64,000 nt of DNA from Actinernus sp. WN-2022. Its lineage: Eukaryota; Cnidaria; Anthozoa; Actiniaria; Actinernidae. A program made the position numbers and the translations under genes. The notes below the pieces were generated by a model, which was not told the origin of the DNA, ran no database searches, and saw only the letters and a program-made list of their open reading frames with translations. Position 1 is the first letter of the stretch, and each line of letters begins with the position of its first letter. This document shows, piece after piece, positions 34,930-46,610 of this stretch. The stretch spans positions 74,681,032-74,745,031 of the forward strand of contig JAOWCC010000936.1 of assembly GCA_030867875.1 (NCBI GenBank). The letters are read 5' to 3'.

Positions 34930-36897
34930 TTTTAACTATACAACAACAACAACAACAACAACAACAATTTATTTACACTCTTTTAACAAATAGGAATTTA
35001 CAGTGAAAAACAGTTTGCTAAAATTAGAGTGCTGGGATGCCAGAAGTAGCTTAAATTAAACTAATCGAGTCTGGCACCCCAAAAATGTAGTAAATTATAT
35101 ATGAGTATTTTTGGTCAGACAAGAAAACACGAACACACACACATTATACAAGTATAAGTCAGTCACTATTTACATTTAAATCAGACAGATACACGTACAA
35201 GCTGAAAGGAAGATCTATATTGTATAATTTAATATGATAAGGAGAGCACTAATATAGATTCAAAAACTGTTTAGTAAGACTTGATTTAAATAACTTTCTA
35301 GAATGTAGTGTCTTAATGTCTTCACAAATTGAATTCCAGGTTGTGACACCATTGTAACGTAAGCTGAATTTACCGTAATTTGTACGAACTTTTGGAGTAT
35401 AATAAGTACATTTAGAGGCTAGTCTAGTATTATAAGTATGTACTTTTTTGATTGGAATGAAAAAATCTTTGAACATAGTTGGAAGATTATTGTTGTAAAA
35501 GTCAAACATGAAAAGAGCAGTATGCAAATAAACCAAATCTTGCAATTTTAAAATATTCAACTTTGTAAAGAGGGGGCTTGTATGTGCATCAAATTGAGAA
35601 AAGGTAATAATACGTAATGATTTCTTTTGAATAATGATTAATTTATTAAGTGTAGTAGTGTATGTATTTCCCCATGCAAGTAAGCCATAGGTAAAGAAAG
35701 GATATATTAATGAATAATATAAGTTAACTAAAGTACTTAAATTTACATAATGACGTATTTTCGTTAATATGCCAATCCCTCTTGGTATTTTCTTTAATAT
35801 TTCTTGAGTCTGGATTTTCCAAGACAAATTTGAATCAATCAAAATTCCAAGATATTTTACACTATCTTTTTGTGATAAGCGTTTGTTGTTTATAAATAGA
35901 TCAATACCAAGGACTTTCTTCTGTGGGGGATGAAAGATTACAAAATGTGATTTTTCTATATTTAAAGATAACTTATTTGTATTTAGCCATGTATTAATAT
36001 TAGTGAGTGTATTGTTGATGGTTGTCTTCAAAGAAGTGAGGCTTTTATTAGAAAATATCAAATTTGAGTCATCAGCAAACAAGTGAAAATCACAGTCATG
36101 AGAAGAATAAACAAAATCATTGATGTAAATTAGAAATAATAATGGACCTAAAACAGAACCTGGGGAACTCCATAGTTTATTGGTTTATGACCAGAGACAA
36201 TACTACCAATAGAGACGAATTGTTGCCTATTTGATAAGTAGGATGTAAACCATGACTTTGGTAAACCCCTAATTCCATAATAATCCAATTTGTTTAGGAG
36301 GATGTCATGGTTCACCGTATCGAAGGCTTTAGTAAAATCGAGGAATATTCCACAAGAAAAAACATTATTTTCAATTGCTTTATTTATTTTATCAATAATC
36401 AAGAGGATAGCATGGATTGTGGAATGCTTTGAACGAAAACCAAACTGAGTGTCACAGATTAGATGATACTTTTCAAGAAAAGTGATTAGACGCTTATACA
36501 CAAGTTTTTCCATTAAGATATTAAAAACAGATAATAATGAAATTGGCCGATAATTATTCATTAAAGTCCTGGATTCTTTTTTATAAACTGGGATTACTCT
36601 TGCCACTTTAAATTTAGCAGGAACTACACCTAAAGTAAAAGATGCATTATAAATTATTTCCAGTGGTACTGAAATTTGTGATTTCAACATTTTAATTATT
36701 GATACAGGTATACTAAAAGGACCAGTAGCTTTAGATTTGGAAAGTTTATCAATTTCAAGTTGAATTTCTTCAGATGTACAAGGGAATAAAAAAAAACTAT
36801 TTGATATAGATTGCTCAAGATAATAATAGGGTGATTTATTTGTAGATGCGATACTGTTTGCAATATTTTGGCTAGATTTTGTTATTAGCAATGAGAA
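34930..36897 (-). pseudogene. CR1/L2-like LINE with a single frameshift
   Basis: Minus strand. 36891-36148 encodes the RT fingers and palm: KATGPFSIPVSIIK, NYRPISLLSVFN, FGFRSKHSTIHAI, GIFLDFTKAFDTVNHD and YGVPQ. A missing G in the next codon shifts the frame. 36082-35249 continues FADDSNLIF, LNIEKSHFVIF, SVKYLGILIDSNLSW, TYGLLAWG and the C-terminal RYNGVTTWNSI to a stop. The single-base deletion is the only lesion in about 1.6 kb, so this is a young copy. The 5' endonuclease is absent (truncated near 36897). The 3' tail is a CAA/TTG microsatellite at 34938-34967. Confidence 0.9.
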
Positions 36898-39800
36898 ATA
36901 CTGCGAGATTAAGGCGAACTTTTATAGCCACCATATAACACCTCTTAGATGCCAAAACCTCGCAGCGTTCTTTTCAGGGTCAGCACAAGTGTGTGGGCGA
37001 ACCATCACAAACCATTCAAGCTGACCTTTAATGAGGCCCAGGGTGAAACGTTGGAACAAGAGTTTTATGACGTTATAACAAGTATACAAAAGCATCAGGG
37101 AAAGGCGACATGGGCTCGTGCGTGTTTTAACTTTTATCGGCTAAACATTATCGATCTGCTGATATTGTTGATGCTCTTCTGGTCGTTTTTCTAGTGTATA
37201 GAGCAAATATTCGTATATATGTAAACCTTAGTACTTCTAGCTTCACAAGAAATGACTCGTTATATTGACAATGATACCGACGCCGCCTTTTGCCCAACTC
37301 ACAGGTTAAAATATTAAAGACTACTATAAACTACTCTAAAGGCTGAACCTTACAAACATTTGATCTAAAAAGTACTACTTGAGGTCTGATTGACTAACTA
37401 CTAATATCAACCTGAAAATAGGCTAGGAATAATGAATACTTGTGACTGATATATTCCGCTTCAGTTTTAACTTGTCCCGATACAAGCGCGCAGGTGCACC
37501 AGGTGTTACAACATCGATGGCAGATTCTTGAATTACAAACTTCCCTAAGATCACACAACAGAAATATCACTCCTACTGGTTTAATTAGTTGGGTATACAA
37601 ACTGTTCGTTTGTTAGTGAGAACCGGCCTAATATCAAAATGTCACAAGGACAGAGGACCGCCGGTATGGGCACAACAAACTATAAGAATCAGTCATACGT
37701 ATACGTGAGACCTGCCTGGGAAGGTTTTTGTTAATGATTGAAGTGCTATATATCAATTAGATTGCCGTCCTAATGCTGACTAACGGCCCATCCCCCTCCC
37801 CCCTCCCCTCCCCCCTGATCAAGTACTATAGTGGATGAGGAGCCGCAGCGTCTGATTTTTTGACCCAGCAGGAATTCGTAGTTGCTAGAGACGCTCTGGT
37901 AAACTGACACACAGACACCTAAATCTGTCAGCACCGATAATCTGTCAGGAACCCATGTCAGCTCCTGGTTTATTCATATCGAGATATATCATTTTAAATG
38001 ATAGGCCAAAAAGTATCACTACAATAACTGATATGGAAAAGATTAATACTGGCGAAAACTGAAAGCGTTATGTTTTCTCGAAGTATCTCGTGCGATTTGG
38101 GAGAACAGAATTACTTGTTAATTTTCGATACTGAAACAATTTCACGCACAGCTGTTGGAACTCTAATACTGCACTGTTTTATTGAAACGACTATGATCCT
38201 GGTCCGCTCTAGAATGGCTGTATTTATTCTTGAGCCTACAGGACTCGGATGGCCTCGGTCATTCCTTCAACAAGCATGCGCCTTTTTCAGATCGGAAATT
38301 AGCATTTTGATGTCCACGAGGTCGTTTCTTCGCGGCTCCTCTCTCCGCTTACGAAGATCACCGAGAAAACCTCTGGTTGGGTAAAACTTTAAAGTTTCGT
38401 TTACTGGGTTCATTTAATACAAGCACCCAAAGGAAATTTCGGCTGAGCGGCTTTTGGATAAATCATATGATATATAAGAGATCCAAAACAACTACATCCT
38501 TAGCTTTGACTGTTTGATCGGCCATCGGCATAATTGCTGCCGCATCGAGCGAGCCTGAAGCGAGCGAGCAAGGCAGCAGTTCTAATCTGTAAGCGGGTCC
38601 AAATCTCGATTTCTTTTTTTTACCACAATGCATCACTTCTATTGTCTTTTTTTTACCACAATGCTTTGCAGGCATCTGATCGTCACGCGACATTATACGA
38701 GGTGGAATCTGCATTGTTGGAGCTAACTCCCGGGGGGGGGGGACTCTCCATAACAGTAGACGGGGGTGATCGTCGGCAAAATCAATTTTAACCGTAAGGG
38801 ATAGCACATTGGGTGTGGTCAACAGCAAATTTACCCCTAAGAGATAGCACATTGGGTGTGGTCGAAGAAATTTTTAACCCTAAGAGATAGCAATAAAACA
38901 AACACATTTTCAGTTTTCCTGAATTTTATTACGGTCCTTAAGACACCGCCATCGAGCGCATCTCTTTTCTGGTGACTGTTGAGAGTGCTGTCATCCAGTC
39001 TTCAAGTCCGGCTTTTTTTTGGATAGGATGATCTAAGGGATAGCAGACTCTTTGAACACCCCTAAGGGATAGCAGATGGTAGAATGAGCTAACTACGTTC
39101 AACCGTTCTTTAATGCATTTATGTGTATGCGATCCTTGTATAATCATGAATTTGTTGGCGTGTAGACGAACTCTTGTGTGAACTATCGCTTTCCAAAGAG
39201 CAAGATCTCTCCTGTTATCAAAATGGTGAGCAGCAACTAATTTCCTACACAATTAGCATTTACAATTACATTCTCAATTACAGTTGATTTCCGGTGTTTA
39301 AACTTCACCGGGGAGAACAGCAGTTTTTTGTGCCGGGAATCTTAAGAAAACTGATGTCGGGAATTGGTAGGCTCAGGGAATTTACCGGGAGATCGTTGAT
39401 ATGTCGGGACAAAATGAAACGAAATCGTGACAACTTTTGAGATACACACCACAGCTCAAACAGGATTCAGTCGCACGATACTGAGCCCCAAAACTACAAA
39501 ATATATTCATCTAACACCTTGGCATTTTTATCACTCAGTAATATAATTTTCCTGCCAAGGTGCTACTGTAGGTTCTCTTCTAATACACTTCCTTAACTGA
39601 GCGGAGCAGCATTCACTACCTGTTAGGTATACTAGTTTAGTGTTACGGTATTGGGCCGAAGCTGAATCAGGTATTTTTTGGTATCCTGCTTCCAGGTTAA
39701 CACCGGTGAGTGATTTATCCTGTAGCCAGAGAATGAAATTCACACATAAAGGAAAGGAGACTGTAAAAACATATTACATTTTGGTCGCTCGTGGAGATTC

Positions 39801-40140
39801 TTTACACCAGTGGGTGGCGATAGTTCATGCGGTCTGTTTATACTATGACCATGCTGCCCATGTACATGGAACCGTCATATTTGAACCACGAGTCCAGCTC
39901 TCTGATATTCAGTGCTATGTAGTCAAAGAAATATACTTCTGGATACTTTTGTCATTTTTGCGATTCCTGCGTATTTTTTGCTATAGGATTCTTGCTATCG
40001 TAGCGGATAAGATAATTACATACTCTCCTACATCGAAAGGCCAACAACAGAATAAATCATCAAGTCATTGAACGATCCGATACTATTAACCTGAATGTAC
40101 CCGACTGATACGATTTGCAAATATGCAAAATATTAATGAG
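36898..40140. other. Long stretch without a firm gene
   Basis: No confident gene over 3.2 kb. An 81-codon open stretch at 36949-37194 and a 143-codon one at 39640-40071 have no recognisable domain. 38790-38890 repeats TAAGGGATAGCACATTGGG three times with decay. A polypurine/poly-G patch is at 38730-38741. One weak exon candidate is listed separately. Confidence 0.4.
38267..38372 (-). CDS. Weak candidate terminal exon, unknown protein
   Basis: On the minus strand an AACCAG acceptor is followed by an open, charged helical stretch containing GDLRKRREEPRRNDLVDIKM and a stop at 38269-38267, with AATAAA about 40 bases further on (38228-38223). The composition looks coding, but no upstream exon or family was recognised. 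It may be chance. Confidence 0.2.
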
Positions 40141-40186
40141 TTTGTTAGTGTTCCTTTTATTCATCGTACTAAAGCTGAATATATAT

Positions 40187-40252
40187 AACTACATCCTACA
40201 TAACTACATCCTACATAACTACATCCTACTACATATAACTACATCCTACAGA
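40187..40252 (+). repeat. 15-bp tandem repeat at LINE 5' junction
   Basis: Four copies of ATAACTACATCCTAC, the last adjoining the 5'-truncated LINE. The sequence before it (40149-40197) resembles 46637-46684 after the LINE. Confidence 0.8.
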
Positions 40253-40267
40253 AATGGTTGTTAATAA

Positions 40268-42177
40268 GGGACGGACCATTAGAAAAGTTATGGGGGGGGG
40301 GGTGGGGGATTCTCAAGCTGCATGGATTTTTTTTTACTCCAGTTTGCTGTGCAGCAATTTTTTTTCCGGCTACGATCTCATGCACGTTTTTTTTTTTATA
40401 TATATTTTATGTACTAATCTATTCAAAATTAGCTACCTTTGCATATCAAAGTTATTGCGTACAAAAGCCTACATATCGATAACCGGTGACTCACTTCAAT
40501 TATCGGCCCAGTCATTTCACTCAAAAATACATAGATTTGGGAGCTATTTTGCCTTATAAAACAAATAAAATGATATATGATTTCCACTTACCTTCAAATC
40601 AAAGTTAAGTAATATCTAATCTGCAACTGATAACTGTCAGTTGGAGTGATTAGGGGCCGTCGACATATTCTAAATGCCCCGCTTAACGCACAACGGACGT
40701 TTAGGGGGTGGGGGGTAAGTGCATGGACGTTAGTGTGGGGCATTCAGAACAAACACATTTTCATCAGTAGAAGTACACTTTTTAATCAAACGTTTCCAGT
40801 CAGCTAGATCTACATAGAGCGCAATTTCTGTTGAATTTCCCGGAAATTTCAACAAGGTCTTTTGATTAGAAGTATCATGAAATACCTCAGTCAAACCTCC
40901 AAGTAAGTGAAACTCAGTTTTATAGTCGTGACATAATGAGTATTTTAGTCAAGGTCCGAAATGAACTCGTACGGGAATTCGAGGTACTGACTGACTGTAC
41001 AGTTGCAGCTATTAAAGCTGTAAGCTTGTTTTATACTTTGTTTATAAGTGAACTCCCGTGTATTTCATTACTGTTTTTTCTGACTTTATAAAAGCATAAA
41101 ACAATGGGTGGACGTTAAGGGGGGAGGGGGGGGGGGGAGGGGGTCTGACCTTAACGTCCGTTGTGCGTTAAGCGGGGCATTTCGACGTTATATTAAGATT
41201 TCGACCGTACAAATTTGAATTTGCTTTCGCGAGTAAAGTGATTTTTTACAAGGCGTTACTGGTTTAGGAACTACCTGGGTTTAATTAGCTTGAATACTTA
41301 CCGCTGAATTCAGATAATAGAATAAATTTGCAGTATTCTGCTGTATAGAACATTGAGGTTTCTCAAGTTTAGAGTGGTACAAATCACTGTTAAAGTTCTA
41401 TTTCGTCATGATTTCGTACTATTTTTCTTGTGTGACTTTTGGTATGGCGGGAGCTGCAGTAGGAGAGAATTTGGAGCGTTCAAACGAAAGCAGAGAATTC
41501 TCCTTCGTATAGTTCTGGTATCAACAGGTAAGCCACATTATAAACTTGTAATGCGACTGAAGTTGTTCTCTCTCTCAAATAAAATCGCATTTACTTCAAA
41601 GCGATGACCAATAGCAAATGTCCTCTTCTGTGTGCAATGATTTTGATATGACTTAATAATTCTTGTCCTAAGTAAACTTTAAGAGCCATGCTCCTGTGAA
41701 TTTTTTTTTTAATCAGGGCATCAGGGCTAGCGTGCCCATATTAAAAGTTATACTTTAATATTGATACCTATAAAAGTGTACATCTGCATCACTTTGCATG
41801 GCAAATGATTGTTTATGATTCAAGCTCATAGCGAGACCAGTGAAAATTCCATTCAAACAAATATTTTTGAGAGACGAAAAATTATGTAAATTTCTCCTGC
41901 TTTTAATAGTGGATAAATCAAAGGATACATATGTGTACCTCTCACAAAAGAGTTGCTGCAACAAAAACAGTGATAGAAGGAAACCATTTGCAGTTGATGG
42001 CATCCCTGTACATTTGTGCAGTCCCTGGCCTCTGCCTTGCCTCTCCCCCTCCATGTAGGAATTTTTTTTCTGTGTTGCTGGTTGTGCATGGATATTTTTT
42101 TTGATAATTTTCCCTCGTATGGATTTTTTTTTTGGAATTCCCCCACCCCCCCCATAACTTTTCTAATGGTCCGTCCC
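40268..42177. mobile_element. 1.9-kb Harbinger-type element, GGGACGGACC family
   Basis: TIR GGGACGGACCATTAGAAAAG with complement ending at 42177; TAA duplicated on both sides (40265-40267, 42178-42180). TIRs continue imperfectly through a poly-G and a TGCATGGATTTTTTTT block. No transposase was recognised in its 1.9 kb, so it is probably non-autonomous. A second end of the family starts at 58606. Confidence 0.85.
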
Positions 42178-42190
42178 TAAGGCAGTCGAG

Positions 42191-42739
42191 ATGGTCAAGA
42201 TTGCAAAGAATTCATTTCCGGGGAAACAGATTATTGTTTCTAGTATTACGCCACGGTGTGACAATCTGGACAGATCAGTGTATGATGTCAACATGTCGGT
42301 GCATGCACAGATAAAGGACATTCCTAACGTCACCCATATCGATAACAGTAACCTCCGGAACAGACAGTTTTACCATGATGCTAAGCACCTTAATGCAAGG
42401 GTTGGGGTTCCTCTTTTCGCCGGTAATATAAAGAATGGCATCAGACAGGCCCTTGGTATACGACCGGTTGTTAGATCAAACCGGAGGCTTTCGGCTTTAC
42501 GTACGACGCAAGAACCAAGGATGGGGAATTCTGAACAAATGCCGCGAGCTGATGGTCCACAGGAAACCGAAAGTATGGTAGTTTTAAAGGAGCTGTCGAA
42601 CATGCTGAAACAGGTTTTACAGTCGAATGTTAGTCCAGTTCAGCATCAGAGGGTCATGGTTCCGCCTCCATATATCTGCCGCCTGGTTTATCTTATTGTA
42701 GTACGCAACCTAGTTTCCCGCCATTCAATAATACTATAA
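42191..42739 (+). CDS. LINE ORF1 C-terminal part, SGNH esterase-like
   Basis: Begins MVKIAKNSFPGKQIIVSSIT, continues DRSVYDVN and HIDNSNLRN, and holds the DAKHLN box (D-x-x-H), the Asp/His end of the Ser-Gly-Asn-His hydrolase catalytic triad found in ORF1 of several LINE clades. The nucleophile serine block is upstream and missing. After the domain comes a low-complexity polar tail. The true protein starts further 5'; the ATG used here is only the first after the inserted element. Stop at 42737-42739, 187 bases before ORF2. Confidence 0.75.
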   Translation: MVKIAKNSFPGKQIIVSSITPRCDNLDRSVYDVNMSVHAQIKDIPNVTHIDNSNLRNRQFYHDAKHLNARVGVPLFAGNIKNGIRQALGIRPVVRSNRRLSALRTTQEPRMGNSEQMPRADGPQETESMVVLKELSNMLKQVLQSNVSPVQHQRVMVPPPYICRLVYLIVVRNLVSRHSIIL

Positions 42740-42926
42740 GGGCGGCAGTATAGATTTAGTTTTTAACTTCATCTGTTTTTAATCTTAATATATATACATA
42801 TATATATTTAATTTTTATTATTATTAATAACATGGTCTTATGGCTTTAGGTTTTTAGATACTTTTGTTTTGTTTTGTTGGCTGTTAGGGACGAACGTGTG
42901 TGTATGCAGATTTTCGGTTGGTTGTT

Positions 42927-45900
42927 ATGACAAACGCGTCGTTTTTGCGGTTTGGTTGTTGGAATATTGAGGGGCTTGCGGGGAAGTTGAATGACAATAG
43001 CTTCCTTTCAGCAATCAATAAATTTGATTTTGTTAGTCTTGTAGAAACATGGTTACCTTATGGTACCACGAACCTTGGTATTGATGGATTTTATTCATTT
43101 TCAAAGTGTCGGTTAGCTTCAGATAACGCTAGTAGGAATTCTGGAGGGATAACGGTCCTTGTTAAGTCACACTTGCGGAAAGGTGTAAAATTTCTTGATC
43201 ACGAAAGTTGTGAGGACTTTATTTGGTGGAAACTCGAAAAGGAGTTTTTTCAGCTGGATCAGGATATCTTTGTTTGTACTGCATATGTCCCTCCAAATAA
43301 CTCTTCCAGGGAACGTAGATTAGATAAAGATCATTTTGAGTGCTTACAGGAAAGCATTTATAACCTTGCCAGGAAAGGTGAGATCATTTTATGTGGGGAT
43401 TTTAATGCAAGAATGGGCGGATTACAGGATTATGTAGATGATACTGTCAACTGTTGTGTTAATTCGGCTACAGGTTGTGTTAATTCGGATACAGTGGTAG
43501 TTGAAGGGCGAAATTCAAGGGATGTGCAGGTTAATGCTTATGGTAGGTCTTTGGCAGAGATATGTTGTGGAAATGGTTTAATAGCTCTAAACGGCAGAAC
43601 GAAGGGTGATTACATGGGCCAATTTACGTGTCAAACATATAATGGAGCAAGTGTAGTGGATTACGCTATCGTTTCTCTCAATATATTTGCGCTGGTTAGT
43701 TATTTCGCCGTCTCTAGTCTAACGGAGTTTTCACACCATTGTTTATTATCGTTTGCTATGAAAGCTTACGTGTCTAAGGAATTGGACGATTCTTTAGTAT
43801 TGACTCCACACCCCATGGCTTTATCGTGGGATGATGATTTAAAATACTTATTTCGTGAAAGTATTGATTCAAAGGAAGTTCACGAGGGACTTGGTGCGTT
43901 GTTTGACTCAAGGATTGATGATCATCTTGACGTAGATTCTATGGTAAATAGGTTTACTGACGTATTATTATGCGCGTCGAAGAAAGTGATGTCTGTTAGG
44001 AAAAGAGCGTCTTCATTTAAGAAACCACGGCGGAGAACAGTGCCAAAGCAAAAATGGTTTGATAAGAGCTGTTATGACCTTAGGAAAGAACTACGGGGTT
44101 TGGGAAAATTAGTTTCAAAATATCCCAATGAGCCGTATTTGAGACAGAATTTTTTCTTGACTAAGAAAAGGTATAAACGTTTAACTAAGCGACTGAAAAG
44201 ACAGTTTCATGATGCAATTTTAGACAAAATACAGACTTTACAGGATACTAATCCAAAAGCATTTTGGAAACTGGTGAACTCTATTAAAACGCATCAGTCT
44301 GTGGGTGGCTCTGATGACGTTCCGCCGGTTCTGTGGTTTAATTCTTTTAGGGATCTGAATAGAATCAATTTTACAGCGGAAAACAGTACTGAATCTCAGA
44401 TTGTCAATGATTTTTGGCTTTGGGCTGCCAAAGATAGTACGATTCTCGATTCACCTATTGATATTAAAGAAGTTTGCACTTTATCTAAGAAACTCAAAAT
44501 AAAGAAAGCGAGTGCAATTGATTCTTTAAGCAACGAGATAATCAAATCATCAATAGATGTTTTAGCGCCTTATTATGTTAAGCTTTTCAATATGGTGTTA
44601 TCCCACGGTGTGTTTCCACGGGTGTGGTCTGAAGGTCTTATCGTTCCTCTTTACAAATCAGGATGTAAGTTAGATCCGGCAAACTATAGAGGTATTTGTA
44701 TTAGTAGCTGTTTGGGTAATTTTTTTACGTTAATCTTAAATGACCGCTTAAATCGTTTCTTAAAGGAAAACGACATTATGAATAAACACCAAATAGGTTT
44801 TAGGCACGGTTTTAGAACCTCTGACCATATACTGGTATTAAAAACGTTGATTGATTCTTATAAGTCTAGCCGTAAGCCGTTATTTTCGTGTTTTATTGAT
44901 TTTAGGAAAGCGTATGACAGTGTTTGGAGAGAGGGTTTGTTTTATAAAATGATTCAATACGGTTGTAGCAGAAATTTTATACGCATCCTTTGTAGTATGT
45001 ATGCGTCTGTCAAATTAGCGGTAAAGCTGAGTCAGGGATGTACTCCATACTTTCAATCAGATGTTGGGGTGAAACAGGGCTGCAATTTAAGTCCTACGTT
45101 ATTCAATGTGTTTATTAATGACATTCCTGAGTTATTTAATTCGCCTTCATGTGCACCAGTGATGCTAGGTGATACCAAGTTGAATTGTTTACTATATGCG
45201 GACGACCTAGTAATTCTATCTGATTCTGCATCTGGCATGCAAAAATGTTTGAACAAACTCCACTCTTATACCAAGAAATGGAGACTGAGAGTTAACTTGA
45301 AAAAGTCTAAGATTCTGGTTTTTGGGACACCGGCCCAAAGGCGTTTATGTATAACTTCTAAGTGGTATCTTAACAATGAACAGTTGGTCTGCGTTGAGGA
45401 ATATACGTATTTAGGGATTTCTTTTCATTGTGCTGGTGGTTTCAAACGGGCCCAAACTACTTTGTATAATAAGGCATTGAGGGCTTATCACAGTCTATTC
45501 AGAAATTTTTCAAATGTAGAAAATATGTCAGTTAAGTTACTGTTGAAACTGTTCTCTTCACTTGTAGTGCCAGTGTTGCTATATGGATGTGAGGTGTGGG
45601 GTGTATATTTGTTGGGACGAACCTGCTCTAACTTAGATATGTTCCGGCAGAAACTGTTTAAGGTAGTTAATAATTTAGAGAGACTTCATTTGAAGTTTTG
45701 CAAACGAATTCTGGGCGTACACTCTAAAACAACCAATTTAGCAGTCTATGCGGAATTAGGTAGAGTTCCAATGATGGTTCAAGTTGCTTCTCTCGTAGTG
45801 AAGTATTGGTTAAGAATTATAAACTCGGAATACAATAGTACTTTAGTTGGAAAAGCTGCGGAAGTATGTATAAAGTCGAAATTTCAGGGTGCAGTTTTTA

Positions 45901-46415
45901 CAAACCATATTTTAGAACTATGCAATATCAAACCGCTCACTGAGCTTTCAGTTTCTCTCAAGCAAATAGGTTTAATTGCCAAATATGTAAAGGTAAAAAT
46001 GTACGATTATTTTGCCGAGAAATGGAAGGACCAGGTTCATCAGAGTGGTCTGCAGAGCCACATTTATGGCGGGAAGTTACGTACTTTTCGTCAAGTTAAA
46101 CCGAAAGTAGGTTTTGAAAAATATCTTTCATCTATTACGAACTTCAAACACCGTCAGGCAGTAACCAAACTACGGGTGTCTGCACATAAGTTACCTGTTG
46201 AGTCTGGCCGATACGGAAATATTCCATATGAGTCACGGAAGTGTACTCTATGCGACTTGGGAGTGATTGGAGACGAATATCATTACCTTATGATTTGTTC
46301 GAATCCCAGTTTTATTAAAGTTAGAAACGAATTTATGACTGAGTTATTAAGTATTAATCAGCCATTAATTCCTCTTTCTCGCGTTTTAATAAGAGAGAAT
46401 TATGTTTATATATAA
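42927..46415 (+). CDS. LINE ORF2: APE endonuclease-reverse transcriptase, intact
   Basis: From ATG 42927 the protein is 1162 aa without a stop. N-terminal AP-endonuclease: FGCWNIEGL, SLVETWLP (catalytic E), CTAYVPP, ILCGDFNARMG (about residue 156), SVVDYAIVS and EFSHHCLLSF. RT: NYRGICISSCLGN, GFRHGFRTSDHIL, FIDFRKAYDSV (about 655), GVKQGCNLSPTLFNVFIND and LLYADDLVILS (about 756). C-terminus: CTLCDLGVIGDEYHYLMIC, a CCHC-type finger near 1104. It nicks target DNA and copies the element RNA at the nick. All catalytic residues are present, so the copy is recent, although ORF1 is interrupted. Clade unassigned; the fingers and C-terminal CCHC resemble Daphne/Crack/L2-type cnidarian LINEs. An upstream in-frame GTG at 42900 is less likely as the start. 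Confidence 0.95.
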   Translation: MTNASFLRFGCWNIEGLAGKLNDNSFLSAINKFDFVSLVETWLPYGTTNLGIDGFYSFSKCRLASDNASRNSGGITVLVKSHLRKGVKFLDHESCEDFIWWKLEKEFFQLDQDIFVCTAYVPPNNSSRERRLDKDHFECLQESIYNLARKGEIILCGDFNARMGGLQDYVDDTVNCCVNSATGCVNSDTVVVEGRNSRDVQVNAYGRSLAEICCGNGLIALNGRTKGDYMGQFTCQTYNGASVVDYAIVSLNIFALVSYFAVSSLTEFSHHCLLSFAMKAYVSKELDDSLVLTPHPMALSWDDDLKYLFRESIDSKEVHEGLGALFDSRIDDHLDVDSMVNRFTDVLLCASKKVMSVRKRASSFKKPRRRTVPKQKWFDKSCYDLRKELRGLGKLVSKYPNEPYLRQNFFLTKKRYKRLTKRLKRQFHDAILDKIQTLQDTNPKAFWKLVNSIKTHQSVGGSDDVPPVLWFNSFRDLNRINFTAENSTESQIVNDFWLWAAKDSTILDSPIDIKEVCTLSKKLKIKKASAIDSLSNEIIKSSIDVLAPYYVKLFNMVLSHGVFPRVWSEGLIVPLYKSGCKLDPANYRGICISSCLGNFFTLILNDRLNRFLKENDIMNKHQIGFRHGFRTSDHILVLKTLIDSYKSSRKPLFSCFIDFRKAYDSVWREGLFYKMIQYGCSRNFIRILCSMYASVKLAVKLSQGCTPYFQSDVGVKQGCNLSPTLFNVFINDIPELFNSPSCAPVMLGDTKLNCLLYADDLVILSDSASGMQKCLNKLHSYTKKWRLRVNLKKSKILVFGTPAQRRLCITSKWYLNNEQLVCVEEYTYLGISFHCAGGFKRAQTTLYNKALRAYHSLFRNFSNVENMSVKLLLKLFSSLVVPVLLYGCEVWGVYLLGRTCSNLDMFRQKLFKVVNNLERLHLKFCKRILGVHSKTTNLAVYAELGRVPMMVQVASLVVKYWLRIINSEYNSTLVGKAAEVCIKSKFQGAVFTNHILELCNIKPLTELSVSLKQIGLIAKYVKVKMYDYFAEKWKDQVHQSGLQSHIYGGKLRTFRQVKPKVGFEKYLSSITNFKHRQAVTKLRVSAHKLPVESGRYGNIPYESRKCTLCDLGVIGDEYHYLMICSNPSFIKVRNEFMTELLSINQPLIPLSRVLIRENYVYI

Positions 46416-46610
46416 TGTCTATGAAGGATGATACAATTGTAAAAGTTGTTGGTAAATATTGTTACAGTTTGCTTACAGTATTTAATAATAGTAATTTGAG
46501 ATAGTTATGAATGTTATTTCATTGTATTTCGATTTATATTTAGTTTTATAAGAATTCCTATGTACCATTTCTGGTGTTTATATGGAATAAAGTTTAATGT
46601 TACTAGTTCG

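Larger units (their letters stand above)
40247..46610 (+). mobile_element. APE-type LINE with SGNH ORF1 and intact ORF2
   Basis: 5'-truncated within ORF1, then ORF1 C-terminus (42191-42739), ORF2 (42927-46415), 3'UTR and AATAAA at 46586-46591. Reading back from ORF1 the frame continues across the inserted element at 40268-42177 as TEMVVN then KAVEMVKIAKNS, so that element landed inside ORF1. Short imperfect direct repeats (40149-40197 and 46637-46684) lie on both sides; whether they are the target duplication is uncertain. Confidence 0.85.

Noticed and set aside
36949..37194. 81-codon frame ending in a hydrophobic segment as a membrane-protein exon
   Set aside because: The possible acceptor does not open the best frame, and no family is recognised.
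38534..38852. Overlapping open frames on both strands
   Set aside because: They cross homopolymer and simple-repeat tracts and contain no recognisable domain.
39640..40071. 143-codon open frame
   Set aside because: No domain or codon signal, and the antisense strand is equally open in part.
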